Source: Bacteroidales bacterium
GTDB lineage: Bacteria; Bacteroidota; Bacteroidia; Bacteroidales; Dysgonomonadaceae
Direction of reading: 5' to 3'
Length of the DNA stretch: 12,400 bases
NCBI GenBank assembly: GCA_012798745.1
Contig: JAAZMQ010000227.1
Span: 1-12,400 of the forward strand
The number at the start of each line of letters is the position of its first letter. Position 1 is the first letter of the stretch. A program made the position numbers and the translations under genes. Below, one piece after another: positions 6,943-12,400 of this stretch. The notes under the pieces are model-generated. The model saw nothing but the letters and a program-made list of their open reading frames with translations, was not told the DNA's origin and ran no database searches.

Positions 6943-8712
6943 ATGGAAAAATATCCGAAAATCGGTATCCGCCCCACGATAGACGGGCGTCAGGGAGGCG
7001 TAAGGGAAAGCCTCGAAGAAAAAACAATGAGTCTGGCAAAAGGCATAGCCGAACTCATCAGTTCCAATCTGAAAAACGGCGACGGGAGTCCCGTTGAATG
7101 TGTTATTTCCGACACTACCATCGGCCGCGTCGGAGAAAGTGCCGCCTGTGCCGAAAAATTCGAACGCGAAGGGGTGGGTTCTACTATCACTGTAACCGCT
7201 AGTTGGTGCTACGGAACAGAAACCATGGACATGAATCCTCATTATCCGAAAGCCGTTTGGGGATTTAATGGGACGGAACGCCCGGGTGCTGTTTATCTGG
7301 CAGCTGTTCTGGCAGCTCATGCACAAAAAGGATTACCCGCTTTCGGTATTTACGGACACGATGTTCAGGACATTGACGATAATTCGATTCCCGAAGACGT
7401 TGCGGAAAAGATCCTTCGTTTTGCCCGTGCAGCTCAAGCAACAGCTACCATGAGAGGAAAATCGTATCTTTCCATCGGCAGTGTATCGATGGGTATCGCC
7501 GGATCGATTGTCAATCACGATTTCTTTCAAAAATACCTGGGTATGCGAAACGAATCTGTGGAATCCATTGAAATTATCCGTCGCATGAAAGAGGGGATAT
7601 ACGATCACAAAGAGTTCGAAAGAGCAATGGCATGGACAGAAAAATACTGTAAGGTAAACGAAGGAACAGATTATAATCGTCCTGAAAAACAAAAAAGTCG
7701 TGCCGAAAAAGACAAAGACTGGGAGTTTGTGGTAAAAATGACCATCATTATTCGCGACCTCATGAAAGGCAATCCCAAACTCAGAGAAATGGGGTTCAAA
7801 GAAGAAGCTATTGGGCATAATGCCATCCTAGCCGGATTTCAGGGGCAACGCCAATGGACCGATTTCCTCCCTAATGGCGACTTCAGTGAAACCATCTTAA
7901 ATAGCTCATTCGACTGGAACGGCATACGAGAAACCTATCTCTTGGCCACAGAAAACGATTCACTGAACGGCGTTGCCATGCTGTTCAATCATTTGCTGAC
8001 CAATAAAGCACAAATCTTTTCCGATGTTCGCACTTATTGGAGCCCGCAAGCTGTTAAGCGCGTTACCGGAAAGGAACTTACAGGATTAGCAGCAAACGGG
8101 GTTATCCATCTTATCAATTCGGGAGCGACCACACTTGACGGCACCGGTCGACAGACATTAAACGGGCAACCGGCCATGAAAGAACCATGGAACATCACTC
8201 AAGAAGAAGTGGAAGCCTGCCTGGCCGCCACTACCTGGTCTCCTGCCGATCGCGATTATTTTCGTGGAGGAGGTTTTTCGTCCACCTTCCTGACACGCGG
8301 TGAAATGCCTGTAACAATGTCGCGTGTGAACATTGTGGACGGACTAGGTCCCGTTTTACAGCTGGCTGAAGGCTGGACGGTGGATCTCGATCCCGAAGTG
8401 CACGATATACTCAACAAACGTACCGATAAAACCTGGCCTACCACATGGTTTGCACCACGTCTCACAGGCAAAGGTGCCTTCAAAGACGTTTATTCGGTGA
8501 TGAACAACTGGGGTGCCAATCACGGAGCCATCAGTTACGGACATATTGGTAAAGATTTGATTACTTTGGCTTCGATTCTCCGCATCCCCGTATGCATGCA
8601 TAACGTGGAAGAGAGCACTATTTTCCGTCCCTCGGCATGGAACGCTTTCGGAATGGAAAAAGAAGGAGCCGATTTTCGTGCATGCAAAAATTTCGGACCA
8701 ATTTATAAATAA
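6943..8712 (+). CDS. fucI: L-fucose isomerase
   Basis: Protein of 589 aa, nearly the same length as E. coli FucI (591). It converts L-fucose to L-fuculose in the cytoplasm; the family also isomerises D-arabinose to D-ribulose, and needs Mn2+. The N-terminus PKIGIRPTIDGRQGGVRESLE matches the family. The metal and catalytic residues are present: Glu337 in ATENDSLNG, Asp361 in SDVRTYWSP, and His527 in NNWGANHG, equivalent to E. coli Glu337, Asp361 and His528. Other hallmarks are SWCYGTETMDM, LINSGATTLDG, YFRGGGFSS, and the C-terminal PVCMHNVEEST and NFGPIYK. The ATG at 6943 gives the standard start; AT-rich sequence without a clear Shine-Dalgarno precedes it. It lies between the FucR-like regulator and fucP. 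Substrate preference between L-fucose and D-arabinose cannot be read from sequence. Confidence 0.97.
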   Translation: MEKYPKIGIRPTIDGRQGGVRESLEEKTMSLAKGIAELISSNLKNGDGSPVECVISDTTIGRVGESAACAEKFEREGVGSTITVTASWCYGTETMDMNPHYPKAVWGFNGTERPGAVYLAAVLAAHAQKGLPAFGIYGHDVQDIDDNSIPEDVAEKILRFARAAQATATMRGKSYLSIGSVSMGIAGSIVNHDFFQKYLGMRNESVESIEIIRRMKEGIYDHKEFERAMAWTEKYCKVNEGTDYNRPEKQKSRAEKDKDWEFVVKMTIIIRDLMKGNPKLREMGFKEEAIGHNAILAGFQGQRQWTDFLPNGDFSETILNSSFDWNGIRETYLLATENDSLNGVAMLFNHLLTNKAQIFSDVRTYWSPQAVKRVTGKELTGLAANGVIHLINSGATTLDGTGRQTLNGQPAMKEPWNITQEEVEACLAATTWSPADRDYFRGGGFSSTFLTRGEMPVTMSRVNIVDGLGPVLQLAEGWTVDLDPEVHDILNKRTDKTWPTTWFAPRLTGKGAFKDVYSVMNNWGANHGAISYGHIGKDLITLASILRIPVCMHNVEESTIFRPSAWNAFGMEKEGADFRACKNFGPIYK

Positions 8713-8734
8713 GTAAACCAAGCATGTAAACCAA
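8713..8734 (+). repeat. Short direct repeat after fucI
   Basis: GTAAACCAA occurs at 8713-8721 and again at 8726-8734, a 13-bp period. GTAAAC also appears in inverted form (GTTTAC) in the right arm of the following stem-loop at 8804-8809. Meaning unknown. Confidence 0.3.
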
Positions 8735-8748
8735 AGAAAAAAGAAATC

Positions 8749-8810
8749 GGTAAGACGACATTCAGCAATGGCATAACAAATAAAAACCCGTAGGCTGAAT
8801 GTCGTTTACC
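8749..8810 (+). other. Long stem-loop in the fucI-fucP gap
   Basis: The left arm at 8749-8766 (GGTAA, a bulged G, then ACGACATTCAGC) pairs perfectly with GCTGAATGTCGTTTACC at 8794-8810. This gives 17 base pairs with one bulge around a 27-nt loop, with an uninterrupted 12-bp core. No run of T follows, so it is not a typical Rho-independent terminator. It ends 18 bp before the fucP ATG. In a polycistronic mRNA it could act in 3'-end stabilisation, processing or differential expression of fucI and fucP, or it could be a protein-binding inverted repeat in DNA. Function is unknown. Confidence 0.6.
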
Positions 8811-8828
8811 TGTAAATATTAACAAGAA

Positions 8829-10163
8829 ATGGAAAAAGTAAAACAACCCCTTCTCAAGAAAAACAGTGAGAACTTTCTTGTTCCTTTTATCCTTGTTACC
8901 TGCTGTTTTGCATTGTGGGGATTTGCCAACGATATCACCAATCCTATGGTGAAAGCATTTTCCAAAATTTTCCGGATGAGTGTGACTGAAGGTGCATTGG
9001 TGCAAATGGCATTCTATGGAGGATATTTTGCAATGGCATTCCCTGCTGCCATATTTATCAGGAAATACTCTTACAAAGCAGGCATTTTGATGGGATTGGG
9101 ATTATATGCCATCGGTGCATTTTTATTCTTCCCCGCAAAAATATCGGGAAATTACTATCCATTTCTTTTGGCTTACTTCATTCTCACTTGCGGATTGTCG
9201 TTTCTCGAAACCAGCGCCAACCCTTATATTTTAACAATGGGTCCGGAAGAAACGGCCACACGACGCCTTAATCTGGCACAATCATTCAATCCGTTAGGGT
9301 CACTGGCCGGAATGTATGTGGCAATGAATTTTATTCAAGCCCGGTTGAATCCCATGAGTACAACAGAACGGGCAGCGCTCAGTGAAGTTGAGTTTGAAGC
9401 ACTGAAACAATCCGATCTATCCATTCTCATTCATCCTTATCTTGCCATAGGAGGAATTGTAGCTTTCATGTTTATCGTTATTCTGTTGACAAAGATGCCC
9501 GAAAATGGAGACTCATCGAAAGAAATCAATTTTTTCCCCACATTAAAGCGAATATTCTCTATTCCCAATTACCGACAAGGCGTAATTGCCCAATTTTTTT
9601 ATGTGGGAGCACAAATCATGTGCTGGACATTCATCATTCAGTATGGAACACGCGTTTTCATGGCGCAAGGTATGGAAGAACAAGCAGCCGAAGTACTGTC
9701 GCAAAAATACAACATCCTTGCCATGATTATTTTCTGCACCAGTCGGTTCATTTGTACCTACCTGCTCAAATTCTTTAATCCGGGGAAATTGCTTCGCACA
9801 CTGGCCATTGCAGGTGGTATTTTTATACTTGGTGTCATCTTTTTTCAGGATATTCATGGACTTTACTGTCTGGTAGCTGTATCGGCATGCATGTCGCTCA
9901 TGTTCCCAACCATTTATGGCATCGCCTTGAAAGGGATGGGCGAAGATGCCAAATTTGGTGCTGCCGGCCTGATTATGGCCATTTTGGGCGGTTCGATATT
10001 ACCACCACTCCAAGCATCCATCATCGATCGGGGTACTATAGGTAAATCATTCCCTGCTGTTAATGCATCGTTTATTCTACCGCTCATCTGCTTCATGGTC
10101 GTAGCCTGGTATGGAAGTCAAGCCTATAAGAGAAGTAAAAAAGAAGGTGTCGTAATTGGATAA
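8829..10163 (+). CDS. fucP: L-fucose/H+ symporter, MFS family
   Basis: Protein of 444 aa, an inner-membrane major facilitator with about 12 hydrophobic segments. It imports L-fucose with a proton; E. coli FucP also takes D-arabinose and L-galactose. Family hallmarks are FALWGFANDITNPMVKAF in TM1 with Asp35, and LSFLETSANPY with Glu126. These correspond to the proton- and sugar-coupling Asp46 and Glu135 of E. coli FucP. Further matches are RLNLAQSFNPLGSLAG, MPENG in the central loop, and GLIMAILGGSILPPLQ near the C-terminus. The loop between TM6-side segments at about 175-195 is slightly extended and acidic. The start at 8829 gives a short cytosolic N-terminus before TM1. It lies 116 bp after fucI; no promoter or terminator is recognisable in the gap apart from the stem-loop, so co-transcription is likely. 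Confidence 0.93.
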   Translation: MEKVKQPLLKKNSENFLVPFILVTCCFALWGFANDITNPMVKAFSKIFRMSVTEGALVQMAFYGGYFAMAFPAAIFIRKYSYKAGILMGLGLYAIGAFLFFPAKISGNYYPFLLAYFILTCGLSFLETSANPYILTMGPEETATRRLNLAQSFNPLGSLAGMYVAMNFIQARLNPMSTTERAALSEVEFEALKQSDLSILIHPYLAIGGIVAFMFIVILLTKMPENGDSSKEINFFPTLKRIFSIPNYRQGVIAQFFYVGAQIMCWTFIIQYGTRVFMAQGMEEQAAEVLSQKYNILAMIIFCTSRFICTYLLKFFNPGKLLRTLAIAGGIFILGVIFFQDIHGLYCLVAVSACMSLMFPTIYGIALKGMGEDAKFGAAGLIMAILGGSILPPLQASIIDRGTIGKSFPAVNASFILPLICFMVVAWYGSQAYKRSKKEGVVIG

Positions 10164-10239
10164 AAAAAGATCACCCCAAAAATAAAGAAGCAGGATACGG
10201 CTTTAAAAATATAGCAACATCATTTTAAAATAAAAGAGA

Positions 10240-11979
10240 ATGACTCAACTAAAAAAATCATCGCTTTTTATTGTTTTTCTGGTTGTAATATTAATATCGG
10301 GAATAGCCTGTTCACAAAAGAGGAATTTAAATGAAGCAAATCAAACCACAATATGCAATCCGATGGACTTGAACTATCGCTTTTGCCTCGATCCTCCATC
10401 GAGACGCGAAGCGGCAGATCCTACCATGGTTTTGTTCAAGGATGCTTATTACCTTTTTGCATCCAAGTCCGGAGGTTATTGGCATTCAGATAATTTAATT
10501 AATTGGGATTTAATTACTTCAGAAGACCTCCCTTTAGAAGATTATGCTCCAACTGCAGTAGTCATGAACGATACCCTTTATTTTATGGCTTCTTCTAGTA
10601 AACCGATCATCTATAAGACTCCTGATCCCCAATCGGGAAAATGGGAAACTGCAAATCCAAATTTTCCTATAGGAATGACCGACCCTGACTTATTTGTCGA
10701 TGACAATGGACGTTTGTATTTTTATTACGGCTGCTCCGACATAAACCCGATTTATGGCGTTGAACTAGACACAAAAACGCTCAATCCGAAGGAAAAACCC
10801 GTTGAACTGTTTAACAGTGATAGGAAAAATCACGGGTGGGAACGCAAAGGCGACTATAACGAACTGGAAGGAAATCCATGGATTGAAGGTGCTTGGATGA
10901 CAAAATACAAGGGCAAATATTACCTCCAATATGCCAGTCCCGGAACCGAATTCAAAAGTTATAATGATGGCGTATATGTTTCCGATAAACCTCTTGGCCC
11001 TTTTAAATTGGCTGTTCATAACCCCTGTTCCTATAAACCCGAGGGATTTATTGCCGGAGCAGGACACAGCAGTACTTTTCAGGATAAATACGGCAACTTT
11101 TGGCATATCTCCACCATGACAATTTCCCAAAAGCACCCGTTTGAACGTCGTTTAGGATTATTCCCTGCCTTTTTCGATAAAGACAGTATATTTTATGTGT
11201 ACACCGGGTGTGGCGATTCCCCCTTTAAAATACCCACAAAAAAGATTTACGGACCGGAAGAAATCTTTCCCGGCTGGATGCTACTATCCTACAATAAACC
11301 CGTTGAAGTTTCATCGGAATTGCCAGATCATCCCAAAAACTTTGCGACCGACGAAGAAATACGCACTTACTGGAGTGCTACCACAGGAAAAAGAGGCGAA
11401 TGGATAATGATGGATCTTGAGAAAGAATGTACCATTAATGCTATTCAAATCAATTTTGCAGAAAATGAAACAAACCTGCTAGGGCGCAACGCCGATATCT
11501 ATTATCAATACCTTCTCGAATATTCAACAGACAGTAAAACATGGTATCACCTTATAGACAAAACCCAAAATACTCAGGATGCTCCGCATGATTATATCGA
11601 GTTAACAAAACCGGTAAAAGCGCGTTACCTCAAACTCACCAATTATCGGGTCCCCGATGGTACTTTTGCTATAACGGGATTTCGCATATTCGGAAATGGA
11701 GGTGGAAAAGCACCCTCACCTGTCAAAAATCTAAACGTCAAACGAGTAAATTCCGATCGGTGCATTGTAAAATTGAATTGGGCAAAAAATTCCGATGCTG
11801 TTGGCTACAACATCAGATTTGGTGTGCAAAAGGATAAGCTGTATCATAATTATCAAGTGTTTGATACAGATTCCTTAACCATACGAAGTCTGAACAGCAA
11901 GCAAAAATATTATTTCACCATTGATGCATTCAATGAAAACGGTATAACAAAAGGCAAAAATTTAGCCGAAATCGATTAA
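10240..11979 (+). CDS. GH43-family lipoprotein glycosidase with F5/8C and FnIII domains
   Basis: Protein of 579 aa. The N-terminus is a lipoprotein signal ending in GIAC with Cys24 lipidated, so it is membrane-anchored and may face the cell surface. Residues about 56-330 form a GH43-type five-bladed propeller with a visible triad: Asp60 (AADPTM, base), Asp148 (MTDPDL, pKa modulator) and Glu216 (WIEGAW, acid), plus AGHSSTF with His276. Residues about 353-486 resemble an F5/8 type C (discoidin) carbohydrate-binding domain (YWSATTGKRGEWIMMDLEKECTINAIQINFAE to ITGFRIFGNG). Residues 492-579 form a fibronectin type III-like domain. GH43 enzymes are mainly alpha-L-arabinofuranosidases, beta-xylosidases and exo-beta-1,3-galactosidases; I cannot assign a subfamily or substrate. 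It starts 76 bp after fucP and ends 18 bp before a second GH43 gene. Upstream AAAAGAGA may serve as a weak ribosome site. Confidence 0.85.
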   Translation: MTQLKKSSLFIVFLVVILISGIACSQKRNLNEANQTTICNPMDLNYRFCLDPPSRREAADPTMVLFKDAYYLFASKSGGYWHSDNLINWDLITSEDLPLEDYAPTAVVMNDTLYFMASSSKPIIYKTPDPQSGKWETANPNFPIGMTDPDLFVDDNGRLYFYYGCSDINPIYGVELDTKTLNPKEKPVELFNSDRKNHGWERKGDYNELEGNPWIEGAWMTKYKGKYYLQYASPGTEFKSYNDGVYVSDKPLGPFKLAVHNPCSYKPEGFIAGAGHSSTFQDKYGNFWHISTMTISQKHPFERRLGLFPAFFDKDSIFYVYTGCGDSPFKIPTKKIYGPEEIFPGWMLLSYNKPVEVSSELPDHPKNFATDEEIRTYWSATTGKRGEWIMMDLEKECTINAIQINFAENETNLLGRNADIYYQYLLEYSTDSKTWYHLIDKTQNTQDAPHDYIELTKPVKARYLKLTNYRVPDGTFAITGFRIFGNGGGKAPSPVKNLNVKRVNSDRCIVKLNWAKNSDAVGYNIRFGVQKDKLYHNYQVFDTDSLTIRSLNSKQKYYFTIDAFNENGITKGKNLAEID

Positions 11980-11997
11980 TAAAAGCAGGAATCAACC

Positions 11998-12400
11998 ATG
12001 TTCAAACGAAATCTTATTTTATCGCTGATAAGTTGTAATTTTTTATTCAGCACTGTATTTACTCATGCGCAATCGGCTCAGAATCCCGTTATTTTTGCCG
12101 ATGTTCCTGATATGTCGATGATCCGTGTGGGTGACGCTTATTACATGAGCAGTACCACCATGCACATGAGCCCCGGCCTTCCTATCATGAAATCGGAAGA
12201 TCTGATCAATTGGAAAATCATAAATTATGCTTACGATATATTGGACGATGTGGATGCATTGAATCTGGAAAACGGGAAAAATGCCTACGGTGGAGGATCA
12301 TGGGCAAGTTGTCTTCGTTATCATGATGGTGTTTATTACGTCAGTACTTTTTCGGGTACAACCAATAAAACCTATATTTACACCACCAACGATATCGAAA
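11998..12400 (+). CDS. Second GH43 glycosidase, 5' part only
   Basis: The first 134 codons are present; the gene runs off the right edge. The N-terminus is a signal peptide ending THA^Q (cleavage before Gln25) with no lipobox at the cleavage site, so it is probably periplasmic or secreted. The mature start NPVIFADVPDMSMIRVGDAYYMSSTTMHMSPGLPIMKSEDLINWKIINYAYD is the blade-I signature of the xylosidase/arabinofuranosidase branch of GH43 (resembling subfamily 12). Asp37 in PDMSM is the expected catalytic base; the usual PDPS is PDMS here. GGGSWASCLRYHDGVYYVSTFSGTTNKTYIYTT continues the propeller. The other catalytic residues lie beyond the window. The 18-bp gap to the previous GH43 gene, and AGGA at 11987-11990 about 7 nt before the ATG, suggest co-translation in one operon. 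Confidence 0.88.
   Translation, partial: MFKRNLILSLISCNFLFSTVFTHAQSAQNPVIFADVPDMSMIRVGDAYYMSSTTMHMSPGLPIMKSEDLINWKIINYAYDILDDVDALNLENGKNAYGGGSWASCLRYHDGVYYVSTFSGTTNKTYIYTTNDIE

Noticed and set aside
6742..7326. Minus-strand open frame of 194 codons over the end of the regulator and start of fucI
   Set aside because: It is antisense to two well-conserved genes and its Cys/Phe-rich translation resembles no protein family; it arises from codon bias of the real genes.
7333..7818. Minus-strand open frame of 161 codons inside fucI
   Set aside because: The translation is low-complexity and Phe-rich, and fucI is intact and full length on the other strand.
8749..8810. The fucI-fucP stem-loop as a Rho-independent terminator
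   Set aside because: No T-tract follows the stem and the loop is long; it is kept as an unexplained structure instead.

Overview
The window looks like chromosome of an AT-rich member of the Bacteroidota, most likely Bacteroidales (a Dysgonomonas/Proteiniphilum/Bacteroides-like lineage; the genus is a guess). The evidence is two strong promoters of the Bacteroidota type (TTG, about 20 bp, TAnnTTTG), few clear Shine-Dalgarno sites, a DUF4294 protein, a NigD-like lipoprotein, and a FucR-type GntR regulator next to fucI and fucP. No insertion sequence, tRNA, rRNA, CRISPR array or phage gene is visible. No stretch longer than about 200 bp lacks a gene.

Region 1 (1 to about 5750) holds housekeeping or conserved genes. 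On the minus strand lies most of leuS, cut by the left edge exactly at its KMSKS motif. Divergent from it is a secreted DUF4294 protein with a terminator overlapping its stop codon. Then come a YgiQ-type radical SAM protein and a NigD-like lipoprotein, the latter closed by a clear terminator at 5709-5750.

Region 2 (about 5760 to 12400) is a plus-strand sugar-utilisation locus: a GntR-family FucR-like regulator, L-fucose isomerase (fucI), an L-fucose/H+ symporter (fucP), a lipoprotein GH43 enzyme with F5/8C and fibronectin III modules, and the start of a second, secreted GH43 enzyme that runs off the right edge. No internal promoter or terminator is recognisable after the regulator, so fucI-fucP-GH43-GH43 may be one transcript. 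The inferred logic is that exported GH43 enzymes release a sugar, FucP imports it, FucI isomerises it, and FucR senses sugar status.

The most interesting points are these. The fuculokinase and aldolase genes that lie between fucI and fucP in the Bacteroides thetaiotaomicron fuc cluster are absent here, and a long stem-loop sits in that gap. FucI/FucP are paired with GH43 enzymes rather than fucosidases, which leaves open whether the substrate is L-fucose, D-arabinose or L-galactose. Several inverted repeats around the regulator and fucI are candidate operators. All substrate assignments are inference; the gene families themselves are clear from sequence.
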